The notes below the pieces were generated by a model. It had not been told where the DNA came from. It saw only the letters and a list, made by a program, of their open reading frames with translations, and made no database searches. A DNA stretch of 64,000 nucleotides from Macrotis lagotis (taxonomy: Eukaryota; Chordata; Mammalia; Peramelemorphia; Peramelidae). The translations under genes and the position numbers were made by a program. The stretch lies in NCBI RefSeq assembly GCF_037893015.1, contig NC_133665.1, forward strand, positions 196,762,714 to 196,826,713. The letters run 5' to 3'. Within the stretch, counting starts at the first letter, position 1; every line of letters starts with the position of its first letter. This document shows, piece by piece, positions 10,601 to 20,400 of this stretch.

Positions 10601-12750
10601 CAATGACTGTCAGTGACTCTTCTGCAGCCCCTTTGACTAGGTCTCCTCAGATAGAGTTCCTGCAAGGGGTAGCCAATGGGGCCCAAAGATCAGGATCTTG
10701 GGAGAAGGAATAGAGCCTGGGAGTCCACCTCATCTCAGGCTGGGGCCTCCTGCCTGCCCCTCTCCATCTGCTGCCAAATCTGGTGCCTTCACAGAAACAG
10801 TAGGCACTTAATAAGTGAAGGAACAGGGGAAGGAGTAAATCTCTGGGCAGAGCCAGGCCCAGAAGTGGGGACCTGGTGATGGAGGATTTTCTGTCTTGGC
10901 AAAAGGATCAAGTAGAAAATGGATTCCCATTCCATCCCTGGACTTCTCCAAGTCAAGGATTTTCTGGGTTGACCAACAGTAAAGTGGGCTGCAGAGAGGA
11001 TTGGAGATTCTTCAAGACCCCCAGTGTCTCCCTTCCTCCCCATCCCAAACAACAGGACCTGGATAGGCAGCAGAGTCAAGTAGGGCAGGCCTGGGGGGCC
11101 CTCCTCTCCAAGAGCGACATGATAGATACCCAATCAGAATACAGCATCTTCTAGGATGGATACTCCAGAGGCCCCTAAAGTGCTTTGGGATGATGAGGGG
11201 GGGAGGAAAATCTGGGGAGGCTTTTGGAGGAACAACCTTGGTTCTCCAGGCTGCCAAGGTCTGGTTAGACATCAGTGTGTGGTCAGTACCCAAAGCCTCT
11301 CCCACCCACATCCTCTATTGCTGCCCCTCTGGCCACCTCTATTGCTCCCACCTAGGGTTCAGCTCCAATACCTCAGGACCTCGTACCCCATTTTCAATGA
11401 TAGCAAGGTGGCTGGCTTTCTTTTCTTTTCTCAGTTACTGATCTTCACTCCTCACCCCTGGTTTACTACAGTACCTGGGGGGGGGGGCTCTGTCTGCCTC
11501 TAGTCTCTCCATCGAGCTCCCAACACTCCCCTTCCCCCCAACATACCCCCTAACCCCCCTTCCATGCCTGGAATGCTCTCTACCAGGCTTCCTTCCAGTC
11601 CCAACTAAAATCTTAGTTCCTTTTGGGGTAATGCTCCTCCCTCTGTCAATTAAGTCCTATTGATCTTGGGGGTAGCGTAGTTGGCCTCTGTGGGTGCCCT
11701 TGTCTTCTCCCCCTCAAGCTGGGAGCTCCTTGAGGCTGGCCCTGCTTTTTGCCTTTCTTCCTAAGCCCCTGGCTTGGCCAAGAGCTTTGTCAATAGTTGT
11801 TTATTGACCCAGGCCACAGGAGGGCAGTGAGGAGCTCAGGGTCCAAAGCCAAGGAAGTGAGGCCACCGCCCCCGACTCCATTCCCTCACCCCCAAGCCCC
11901 GGTCCTCTCACACTAGTCTTCTGCCATGGCCCAGAACAGTGTGGCCAAGTGGGGATGCCCATGGACATGGCCTGGGCAGGCTCTTTTGCTCTCTTTCATG
12001 TGTCCCAGAGGCTTGACTCCATAAGAGGGGTTGATCCTTTGAGTCCTTGAAGAAGTTTCAATATCTGGCACTCCTGGAAGGGTCCTGGGTGACCAGATCT
12101 GTGGTTTCTCTAGGACTCAGGTATCCCAGATCCATCCTCAGAGCCCTTGAACCCTGATGGGGCCATTGGAGAAGCCTCCAGGACTAAAGCTCAGCTGGGC
12201 AGCCCCTACTTTTCCCAGGGGTGACCTCTTTGTCCATTTCATTTTCATATTAGGGACCCTTGGGGGGGCTCAAGGAGGCCAGGCAGCAGGGAGAAAAGGG
12301 GGATGGTAGATGCCATTGACTGCTATGACAGAAAGGGAAGTGAGAAAGACCTTGCCAGGTTCCTCTGGGAAGAAAAACAGTCTCTTTTGGGTGGAGGGCT
12401 TGCTGTCTGGGCGTGGACATTCTTTGGGGCTGCTCCCCCAAGACCCCATGTATAGGGAAGGAGGACTCTTCATTCTTGCCACTGGCTCTCCTGCCTCCAG
12501 ACCCAGGACCATTTGCCAGGGGTGCTGCCAGCTCCTGGCTAGCCCTGTAGTCTCATTCCCAGCCTGACCCTTGACTGAGCCACCCCAATGGCTCCTGGGA
12601 GAAAGGAGAGCAGAGGGGCTGACTCCTGAGCCCATGCCCCATGCAACACATGAGCAATCAGTGGGCTGTGAGGGGCTTACCTAGAAGCAGGCAGGAGAGC
12701 TGGAAGTGCAGGATGCCCCTCGAGTTCCTGGGGCAGTCGGTGGGCTCCAT
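4325..12750 (-). CDS. HEPACAM2: HEPACAM2, Ig-superfamily adhesion/mitotic protein; first three coding exons only
   Basis: Join on the minus strand: 12681-12750, 5114-5470, 4325-4609 (712 nt, about 237 codons; the human protein is about 462 aa as I remember it). Phases 1/1/1 keep frame. The product has a signal peptide, a first V-like Ig domain and a second C2/I-set Ig domain, and matches HEPACAM2 in order and sequence. The third Ig domain, transmembrane and cytoplasmic exons were looked for between 1 and 4324 and not recognised, so they should lie left of the window. Family knowledge: type I glycoprotein (also called MIKI), reported at the Golgi and at centrosomes in prometaphase, a tankyrase target. 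Divergent from VPS50. Confidence 0.93.
4610..5113 (-). other. HEPACAM2: HEPACAM2 intron 2 with a MIR-type SINE
   Basis: A 504-bp intron. About 4765-4925 carries a plus-strand MIR/CORE-SINE remnant (gatcctgggcaagtcactgc, tttcctcatttataaaatg). Nothing else stands out. Confidence 0.75.
5114..5470 (-). CDS. HEPACAM2: HEPACAM2 exon 2, first Ig (V-like) domain
   Basis: Acceptor tttcctccccag, donor GGATG|gtgagc; 357 nt, phase 1 to 1. Encodes GTCSALTVTVPSATVHGIRG, on through SDVQIIWLFQRPQATPKYLL and SDEGTYIVKVNV. N-glycosylation sequons are NRS, NAS and NGT. The B- and F-strand cysteines expected of an Ig fold are absent (LNLPV and GTYIV), as in the human protein as remembered. Confidence 0.95.
5852..5999 (-). 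mobile_element. Marsupial tRNA-derived SINE (WSINE1/WALLSI type)
   Basis: Reads poly-T, ggtttttgcaaggcaaatgg, ggttaagtggcttgcccaag, then ctagctacccc: the reverse complement of the SINE consensus shared by the other copies here. Confidence 0.85.
8113..8345 (+). repeat. Imperfect CAG/GTAACAGTGTGGCAGC tandem array
   Basis: About five diverged units of roughly 45 bp built from gcagcag, taacagtgt and ggcagccacagc. Lies in HEPACAM2 intron 1 and gives low-complexity frames on the minus strand. Confidence 0.8.
8905..9100 (+). mobile_element. Old CORE/MIR-like SINE
   Basis: Shows ggtgatgcagtggatgg at the head, ccttcctagctgtat in the middle, and a tail with aatggggctaataatcac and tcccaggattcttagg. 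Diverged. Confidence 0.6.
9235..9470 (+). mobile_element. Marsupial SINE with RTE-type tail
   Basis: tRNA-like head (ttggagtcaggaagtc, ctgagttcaaatac) followed by aaaatgagctggagaagg, ccaaccactccaggatctc and gccaagaaaacccccag, the RTE/BovB-like 3' tail, then ctgaacaacaac. Confidence 0.75.
10490..10555 (+). repeat. (CCCCAG/CCCCTG)n array
   Basis: Repeated hexamers cccctg and ccccag; the minus strand is G-rich with G4-forming potential. Confidence 0.8.
11480..11815 (+). mobile_element. L2-like LINE 3' end
   Basis: Contains ccatgcctggaatgctct, ttccagtcccaactaaaat, agctgggagctccttgagg and tcaatagttgtttattgac, the typical order of an L2 3' end. Confidence 0.6.
12681..12750 (-). CDS. HEPACAM2: HEPACAM2 exon 1 (coding part), signal peptide
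   Basis: ATG at 12750 in context TGGCATGG encodes MEPTDCPRNSRGILHFQLSC then LLL; donor CTAG|gtaagc, phase 1. An in-frame TAA three codons upstream closes the frame, supporting this start. It corresponds to the inner Met (MEPF..) of the human long form, with a hydrophobic core running into exon 2. Confidence 0.9.
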
Positions 12751-12880
12751 GCCAGCTTAGGGACCAATGAAGGCAGGCCCTGCTCCTGATGGCCCTTCGG
12801 TCAGGCTGACAGCTGTGGATTGATTTGTTAGGGAAATGAGCCCCGAGATAACCACCTTCTTCCCTCAGAGATTTGAATAT

Positions 12881-12932
<52 letters not shown>
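12881..12932 (+). repeat. (TG)n microsatellite in HEPACAM2 5' flank
   Basis: About 25 uninterrupted TG units, 130 bp upstream of the HEPACAM2 start codon; alternating purine-pyrimidine with Z-DNA potential. Confidence 0.95.
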
Positions 12933-12933
<1 letters not shown>

Positions 12934-14157
12934 ACAAAGGACAGGGGAGGGCTGAACACCTGGCAGGCGGAGGGTGCTGCTCCACATCACCAGGGCCCCT
13001 GACTTCTCTGGGTTGCCAGGGTCTGTAGGCCAGTCTCGGGGGGCTAAGGTGGTGCTTTCATGGGCCCACTTCCTCCTGGCAGGTGGAGGCTGGGCAGAGT
13101 GGTGGTCAGTGAACAGGAGAGAGCCCTGCCCTGGGGCCCCTCATCTCTCTGGGCCACGGTTTCCTCCTCCCCGTATCTCCCTGCTCCCAAGACCCTAAAG
13201 TCCACCAAAGACAATAGCTCTGATCAGATTCAATTCTGGTTTTCAATGTGCATTTGCTCGGCCACCTTGTGGCTCCTGAGGAGGGCTGGAGCCTGCCCTG
13301 GTGGCCTGCAGTCCTGGAGCAGCCCCAAACCTGCCCCCCCCCCCCGGAGTGTGGGAACCCAACTGAGAGACGCTGAGGGGGCCGGAGGTAGGGGGTGGCC
13401 TGGCTTAAGTCTGTGGAGTGTGTAGGGAGGGGAAGTCGGCCCCCTTCTCAGCAGACTGGGGGCTCCCTGAGGGTGGGCCCTTTGTGGATTGTCTTTGTCA
13501 AGAGAAGCCTGATGGTGCTGACTGCCTGGTGGTCTCTGGGGCGGGCAGGGTGGGGCAGCGCTGGAGGCCCTGGCAGATTCTGCTTTGGGGGAGGGGAGGC
13601 CCCTAGGCACCCCAAGAGGCACCCTTTGCTTTACTGGAGGGGCCTCTCCAGGGACTTCAGAGTGCAAAGGAGAGCTGGGAGACAGAACGGGCCGGGTCCC
13701 TGCAGCCTGGCACAGCCAGCTCGTCTGGGTGCTGGTTCTAAACTCAGACCCTCACCTTGACCAAAGGGCTCACCCTGCTTTTGAGCCCTCTGGCCAAGGC
13801 CAAGACTCTGAAGGTGGCTGAGAAGAGGGGGGAGGGGGAGGGAGGGCAGAAGGGGAGGGGGTGTTAGGAGAGGGGGGAAGGGGTGTTTCTGATCTCCTCT
13901 CTGAAGACCAGGGGTCCCTTTGGAAATCAGAAGGTGGCATGTGTGGGGGTGGAGCTGGGGTGCCTATGGGGGGCTGAGGGCCCCTTGGGCAGAGCTGGGG
14001 CGGGGGGCGGTGGGGCAGGCAGGGTCCTGGGACCCCACCCTCGGCAGGGCCCGCCCCTCCGCTTTAGCCCCGCCCTCCTTCCTCCGGGCCTTCCCCTCTG
14101 GGGGCTCAGTTTGGACGCGCGGGCCCCCGTCGGCGTCGCCCTTCGCGCGGTGCCTCT

Positions 14158-14174
14158 CGGGAGTTGTAGTTCAT
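14158..14174 (-). promoter_or_regulatory. ZNF143/THAP11-like motif, copy 1
   Basis: cgggagttgtagttcat; its complement reads ACTACAACTCCCG, close to the ACTACAATTCCC core of the ZNF143 site. A degenerate copy (gggagttgtcgtt) follows at 14178. Confidence 0.5.
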
Positions 14175-14218
14175 CGTGGGAGTTGTCGTTCGAGCTCGCC
14201 TCTCGCGTACCGGGCGGG

Positions 14219-14239
14219 AACTACGCTTCCCGGCATGCC
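14219..14239 (+). promoter_or_regulatory. ZNF143/THAP11-like motif, copy 2
   Basis: ACTACGCTTCCCGGCATGCC matches the extended site ACTAC..TTCCC.GCATGC, including the GCATGC 3' part. Opposite orientation to copy 1. Confidence 0.6.
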
Positions 14240-14260
14240 CCGCGCATGCCCCCGCTGCGG

Positions 14261-14270
14261 GTCACGTGAG
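14261..14270 (+). promoter_or_regulatory. CLEAR/E-box (TFEB/MITF/USF-type) motif
   Basis: GTCACGTGAG matches nine of ten positions of the GTCACGTGAC CLEAR element. Lies about 130 bp upstream of the VPS50 start in the CpG island; could equally be a USF site. Confidence 0.5.
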
Positions 14271-14278
14271 CGTCCACC

Positions 14279-14323
14279 ATGGCTTCCTGGTGCGGCTCTG
14301 GGGGCGGTGGGCGCGGGGCCTGA
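14279..14323 (+). CDS. Short upstream ORF in a probable VPS50 5' leader
   Basis: CCACCATGG is a perfect Kozak context; the frame reads MASWCGSGGGGRGA then TGA, out of frame with the VPS50 start 77 bp further on. Functional only if transcription starts upstream of 14279, which the sequence does not show. Confidence 0.35.
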   Translation: MASWCGSGGGGRGA

Positions 14324-14356
14324 CTCGAGGGTCCCCTTCCGACGCCGGGCCTCCGC

Positions 14357-14497
14357 CGCGCCCCCCGCGCCCCCGCGCCCCCCGCGCCCCCCGCGCCGCC
14401 ATGCAGAAGATCAAGTCCCTCATGGCCCGTCAGGTGAGGCGGGGGCGCGGGCTCGGGGGGCGCGGGGGGCGCGGGGGGCGCGGGGGGCGCGGGGCGC
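14357..14497. repeat. Large GC inverted repeat bracketing VPS50 exon 1
   Basis: Left arm 14357-14397 is (CCCCCCGCG)n; right arm 14455-14497 is (GGGGGGCGC)n, each a 9-bp tandem array and reverse complements of each other. Bases 14375-14397 have exact complements at 14459-14481 and 14468-14490. The loop holds the start codon, exon 1 and its splice donor. Confidence 0.85.
14401..14433 (+). CDS. VPS50: VPS50 exon 1 (coding part), residues 1-11
   Basis: ATG in context GCCGCCATGC (good Kozak -3 G) encodes [11 protein letters not shown], then donor CAG|gtgagg at 14434. The start was chosen by match to the known VPS50 N-terminus. The exon sits between C-rich and G-rich arms of a large inverted repeat. 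Confidence 0.95.
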
Positions 14498-17400
14498 CCG
14501 TGGGCTGGGCCGGGTGTCCCCGCCGGGGCGGCTGCGGCCCGGCCTGCGTGGGGCGGGGGGCCCGCAAGGGGGGCCGTGGGGGGGGCGGGGGCGGGAGGCC
14601 CTTTTAGCCCCGAATCCCCTGTTTCAGGGTCTCAAGAGCCCCCAGGACGGCGTCGGGGAGCTGAGCCCCATCGAGAACCTCCGGCTGCCCAGCAAGGTAG
14701 GAGCGAGGCCGCCCCAGCGCCTCCCCCCGCGGCTGATGCCCACGCGGGGGCTCTTGGACCCCACTGTACACTGGAAGAAACTGAGGCAGAGTGCGGGAAC
14801 GCGAGAGACCCCGGGGCTGGGCGAGGGGACCCCCAGGAGGGCGCCGAAGGCTGAAGTGTCACTGAGTGACCGCTTGATGGGGGGCCAGGCAGCTGCCCCC
14901 CCAGGCGCTCTTGTCCTCTGGGATCCCTGGGATTTTACATGTGGGGCAACTGAGGCAGCAGGCTCAGAGTGAGGACCCCCCCCCCCCGCTGTGTGAACCC
15001 CGGAGAGCTGCCTGGTGAAGCGGGGACTCGCCAGGGGGGTGTGCGTGCGGCTGGAGCCAGGGCCGGCCTTGCCGCCGGCCTCTCCAGCTGTGGCTCCCTT
15101 TCGGCTAGAATGATGGTGACCTGTCCGGGCCCTTCTGGGTTGGAAGCGCCCGGGGGGCAGCACACTTGGCTGGGCAGTCTGCACCTGGCCTGCCCTGGGT
15201 CCCACCCATCCTGTCTTAGTTCGGATGCCCACCAGAGGGCATCAGGAGCCCAGTGTAGTTTGGACCACCTCACACAGGACCCCTCTGGTGGAGACCTCGG
15301 CCCCAGCAAGGGGTGGGGTGGGGCCACACTTTAGAGCTGGGCAAACTGAGGCTGGGGAAGGAAAGGACCCCCAGGAGTGGTTGGTCAGCCCTCACCCTCT
15401 CCCAGCAACCCCTCTGCTTGTCGCTTCGGTGACGAGTTCACTACGTGGGTCTTCCTGTGTTTTTAGTTAAGACTCTAATCTAATCATTGAAGACTGCAGC
15501 TTCACTTATTCAGGACCCCTTATGCCTCCCCAGTATTCCTACAGTGAATGATAAAGACCTACAACTGGCAATCACCCACTGATCCTTCCCCAGCTTTGCT
15601 CTGTCTGAGCATGAGAAGAGCTCCAGATCTGGGCTCAGCTGGGCCGCGGGCCATGGGCTCCTGCGGTTCTGATCTGTCTCTGGTCCGTCTCTGGAGGACC
15701 GGGATCCGGCTCCTGATGAATCCCATCCCGAGCTGACCATCCTTCTGCTCTTTCAGGGAAGATAAGAACCATAAAGAGGGGAGTCATTTGGGCAGATCTA
15801 GAGTCAGCAGGACCTGAGCTCCTATGTGGCCTCAGATGCTTCCTTTCTGTGTCGCCCTGGTCAAGTCACTTAACTGTTTGCTTCAGTGCCTCACCTGTAA
15901 CATAATGTTTTATCCTTCTTTCTCAAAGAAGACCACAACACCAGGGAGGTGACGTGCTGTCATGACGAGCACATGAATTGGATTTGAGTGAGGGGGAGCT
16001 GTGCTAAGTCACCAGCCTCACTTTCCTCCTCCAGAGCATCTAGGTCCAGTGGCCAGACATGAGTCAGGATTAGTTGGAGGTGGCCCTGGATGCGAGACAG
16101 GGTTAGGACACACACAGCCTGTAAGAGTCAAGTGTCTGAAGTCACATTCAAACTCCTGTCCTCCTGACTTCAAGGCCAGTGCTCTGTCCACTGCACCACC
16201 TGAATGACCAACCATTCTAGTATCTTGTCCAAGTAAATCGCAAATGTGTCTGGGAGAGTCAGATACGACTGAAATGATGGAACAAATGATGTATTTATTC
16301 TTACATGTTTTGATGTTTTTTTTCAGTATCTCCATAGTTTCCCTAAGTATCCCTCCCCTCCCATCAAATACTATTTGTTTAAAGACCAAAAAAGAGGATC
16401 AAGATGCCTGAGTTGTAGAGGCACCAAAGTGTGGCAAGCTCACCCTGGCCCCAGGAAACCAGAAGTTCAAATCCTATTTCACACTCTTATTAGCTGCAAG
16501 ACTCTGAGCAAGTCACGTCACCTCTTTTTGTCTTAGTTTCCTCATCTGTAAAAATAGTGATAATAACAGTACATTCCTTCCTAGGTTGTTAGGATGATCA
16601 GCTGTGGGATAATCATTGGAAAGTGCTGAACACATTCCTGGGTCTTAAATCTAGAACCCTTCCCACATGATTGGCCCAAGGATGTGTGTGACTGTACTAA
16701 ATGCTTGGGAGCATTTTTCATGTGATTGTTACAATTTACAATTCTTTACAAAAAATATTTCCCCCCTCCTCCCAGTTTCACATAAAAGTAATTTTAAACA
16801 TTTGTTGTTGTTTTAAAGTTTTGAATTCCAAATTCTCTCCCTCTCCCTCGGTGGGGGGGGTCCACTGTAGGATGTCCAGGCGGAATGTCATCAGCCTTTC
16901 CATATTGATCACTTTGTGTCCAAACATTTTACCTTTCTTTGGAGACACCACTGCTGTTCTGCTAGCTGTGTTGTCACTGCCAAGCCTTAGCAGAAAGTTT
17001 AAGTTGAAAGGTTTCCCCGCTCGATGGCGTCCTTCCTCGTCCTAAATGCATTCGTTCTGTCTGAGATCAGCCATGGCACCTTGGTTGACATCTGTTTTTC
17101 TTTGCATTTTTATAAGGTAGCATGACCTTTCTGGTAGCCATTTTGAATGTTATTTAAAGGTAGTCATGAGCTTTAGATTAGTTTTTCAGAGAGCTTCAAG
17201 TATGGGGTTTTGTGACAGGCAAACCCTGCTGTGTTACAGCAAGCTGACGAGGGCCCATGTTCCTACCAGGATGCCTGCCCTCAAGTAGCTCCCATTCAGG
17301 TATTCCTCAGCTTGTCTCTGAGATCGTTCCTGGGGCTTGTCCTGGATGCCTTCCTATCCCCTTGTCCATTTGGTTGTTATTTCTTTTAAGAGCCCCTTTC

Positions 17401-20400
17401 CTGGATCCTCTTCACAGTAGCCTCATCATGGACCCTCCTGTGGAGCAGGACTGACCTTGTCCTTCACTGGTGGCAAATGACCCGACCTGAGCCTGTCTCA
17501 GCCACCTTTGTACATTGTACATTGTTCTTCTTTGTTCTGTCTGTTCTCAGACGCACGTGGCACCTCATCTCATTCCTGGACAACCCTCCCCCCCGCCCTG
17601 TCTCTTGGAGTTTTAGCCCCTCTTTTCCTTCAGCTCTAGAGCCAGTGAGGTGGGAGGCTTTTCCTGCTTGACCTCCCCAGCACACACACACACACACACG
17701 TGCACCCACACCCTGTGGGTACAGTCTCCTCTGTTAGATTGTGGGGAGCCCTTGGGGGAGGCCCTTGGATTCTGTTCCAAACACTCATGGAAGGTTCAGC
17801 GGAAGTCCTTGTTGATAGGTTGGCTGGTTCTTCCAGGAGTGCTCTGACTTTTGCACTGTGTGGAAGGAAGGTTGAAAATCCCCTGGCTAGGGGGTGACCT
17901 GGACCTGTGGGTGTGGGTCTGTTACGCTGCTGCTTCCTAGCCCCTGAATCCCGTGTCCAGATGAGAGAGCCCCAGCAGCTGGTCCCTGCCCAAGCCCAGC
18001 CCCATTCCCTCTTGCCAGAACCCCCTCCCTTGGAGATAGTTGGACCTTAGGCTCCTAGGCCCCCTCCTTGGAACTTTTCTGCTTTGGGCCCAAATCTCAA
18101 ATTCAGGAGTTTCCTATTAGGTTATTGTGTACATTTGTGACTTATTAGATAAATTTCTAGACCTTCATCTACTTCCCTCCCTTTGTTATAGAGCATCATG
18201 TGCATTGAGGAGAATGAATGCAGTCTCTGTGCAGTGACAACAATGACCTTTTAATTAGCCATTTCATTTTTGTTTATTTTAATTAGAAATGATTTAGTAA
18301 AAAAGTCTGATAACCTGGGAATTTTTTCTGATGATAATAGCAGAACTGCAGGGAGCTGTGTCCCCAGGGAACCAGGCCAGGCCCCTGCCAGGGAGCTCCC
18401 TCCTTGCTGGGTCAGGGGCCATCAGACCACAGATTTAGGGCAAGATGGGTCCTTACAGGTCCTTCACTGGTCTCTTTTACTGTTGAATAGCCAGAGGGGG
18501 ACGTGACTGTGCTGAGTACCAGTTGAGGACGGATCCACCCTCTCTTTAGGAGCTTCCTTCTCTTGGGGGAAAACAGGTGCATAATAAGTGTATACAGGAC
18601 AGATAGGAAGCAAACCTGGGGTGGCCTGGGGGCAGATGGAGTGAAGGGGCCCTTTGGTGTTGCTCCCTTAGGGGCTTATGGAGAAATTCACATTTTGTAT
18701 TGTTGGATATAAGAGACAGGGCTTATCAGGTTAGTGACCAATGGGTGAGTCTTGGTGGTAAGGTGGGTGGGGGTGGCATGTGACCTGCGCTCAGACTGGC
18801 CTCAGGAGTCTGCTTGACCTTTGGCAAATGCGGTTAAGTGACTTGCCCATGGCCACACAGCTAGGTCATTATGAAGTGTCTGAGGCTGGAATTGAACTCA
18901 GGTCCTCCTGATTCCAGGGCTGGTGCACTATCTATTGCGCCACCTAGCCGCTCCTTGCTTGACCTTCTTGACTGACCCAAGGGCCCAGCGGACTCTGTCC
19001 TAGAGTAGGGAGAGCTACCCCCAGCACGGATTGTCGGTCAGTCAGGTGTGGTCGGTCATCTTGGCATTGTGGTTTTTTAAAGGAGGAATTACGGGAGCTT
19101 CGAGAACAGCCCATCGACCCCCAAGCTCAACAAGAAATCATCAACAGCATCGAGGACGTTTACTTCTCGACTGACTCATTTGATATCGTGAAGTATGAGA
19201 TGGAGGTAAGGGCCCCGGCAGCAAGGGTGGAGGCTGCCAGACTGGTGTTCACCTTCCTCCAGCTGCCTCCCAGCCTCCTTTATGTGCCTGCTTTGTGCTG
19301 TGGGAGGTTTGGAGGGATGGCTGCCATCTGGGGGCAGGAAACCCCAGATCCCCACATGATCCATCAAGCTTCTGCTAGCAGAAGGTACCTTTGCATAATT
19401 AGTTTTACCCGTGTGGTGCCTGCCCACCTTGTTTCTAAGAAGAAAGCATGATTATCATGCCATCTTAGAGGTCCTGGGAGCTCACTTGCCCCATGTGGAG
19501 AACTATACCTGTTGGAGCTTTGAGGGCTCCAGGGCTCTCGGGCCTGGTCTGCAAGGGGGCACTGATAGTAGAGAGGGTTGCAGTGCTGCTTTGGGGGCAC
19601 GGGCAGGGGCAGCCAAAGCTCTGATCAAAATCTGAACTTTCTGAGCTGGTGGGAACCTGAAAAAAACTGGTGGGAGCCTGGGAAGAGACCCAGCCTACCC
19701 CCTCATTTTACAGAGTGTCTGTGTGTCAGGCATTCTTCTCGGGGGTGGTGGAGAGTCAGGGACAGGGTCAGCGGTGGGGTATCAGAGAGACTGACAGAGA
19801 GAGGTTTGTGCAGGTAGGGAACACATTCTAGGCATAGAGCACAGCCAGGGCAAAGGCAGGTTGCTTTGGTGAGTGGTAGAATCTGTAGGATACAGTGAGG
19901 CTCAAGGAGATATGGAAGGGAGGAGAGGACTAGATCATAAGGGCTTCCAGTGCCCAACAGAGCCATAGGGAGCCACTGCTGTGAGTGGAGGGAGTGCTGG
20001 GATCAGATCTGCAGTTCAGGAAAACCACTTTGATAAATGAATGAAGCATGGACAGGAGTCGAGAGAAACCTGAGGCAGGTAGATTCCCCCCCCCCCCCAC
20101 AGCAGTCTGCTCCACCAGGCCAGGTGTGACTGTGGAAAGCCTGCACTGGGGCTGGGCTGAGGGGAAGCTGACCAGGGGGAAGTGACCAGAGGGGAAGCTG
20201 ACCAGGGGAAAGTGACCAGAGGGGAAACTGACCAGGGGAAAGTGACCAGAGGGGAAACTGACCAGGGGGAAGTGAGGGGGAAAGTGACCAGGGGGAAGTG
20301 AGGGGGAAAGTGACCAGAGGAAAGTGACCAGGGGAAGCAACCAGAGGGAAGTGACCAGGGGGGGAAAGTGACCAGGGGAAAGTGACCAGAGGGGAACTGA

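Larger units (their letters stand above)
5471..12680 (-). other. HEPACAM2: HEPACAM2 intron 1
   Basis: A 7.2 kb intron. It holds one young SINE (5852-5999), older SINEs (8905-9100, 9235-9470), L2/MIR-like ends marked by 'cacttaataaatgctgg' near 6915 and by similar sequence near 10805, a CAG-rich array (8113-8345), a CCCCAG/CCCCTG run (10490-10555) and an L2-like 3' end (11480-11815). Stretches 7060-7860 and 12000-12680 carry no gene I can support. Confidence 0.7.
12751..14400. promoter_or_regulatory. Divergent HEPACAM2/VPS50 intergenic region with CpG-island promoter
   Basis: 1650 bp separate the two start codons. The HEPACAM2 side has a (TG)n tract at 12881-12932. The VPS50 side becomes strongly GC/CpG-rich from about 14030, with GC boxes (ggcccgcccctcc, agccccgccctcc at about 14047-14081), paired ZNF143-like motifs and a CLEAR/E-box. 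No TATA box was noticed. Transcription start sites cannot be placed from sequence alone. Confidence 0.75.
14030..15080. promoter_or_regulatory. CpG island over the VPS50 promoter, exon 1 and exon 2
   Basis: Dense CpG (ggacgcgcgggcccccgtcg, cgtcgcccttcgcgcgg) from upstream of exon 1 to past exon 2, contrasting with CpG-poor flanks. Bounds are by eye. Confidence 0.85.
14697..19082 (+). other. VPS50: VPS50 intron 2
   Basis: 4.4 kb. CpG-rich to about 15080, a CTCF-like core at 15229, then old SINEs (15785-15905, 15905-16290, 16415-16640), an L1 3'-end scrap (16750-16860), a CA run (17682-17699) and a young SINE (18822-18955). 17050-18800 carries no gene that I can support. Confidence 0.7.

Noticed and set aside
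12677..12985. 102-codon minus frame with HTHTHT run
   Set aside because: Translation of the (TG)n repeat and of HEPACAM2 exon 1 in the wrong frame.
13920..14972. 350-codon plus-strand frame over the CpG island
   Set aside because: Open because of GC composition; it runs out of frame through VPS50 exons 1 and 2 and intron 1.
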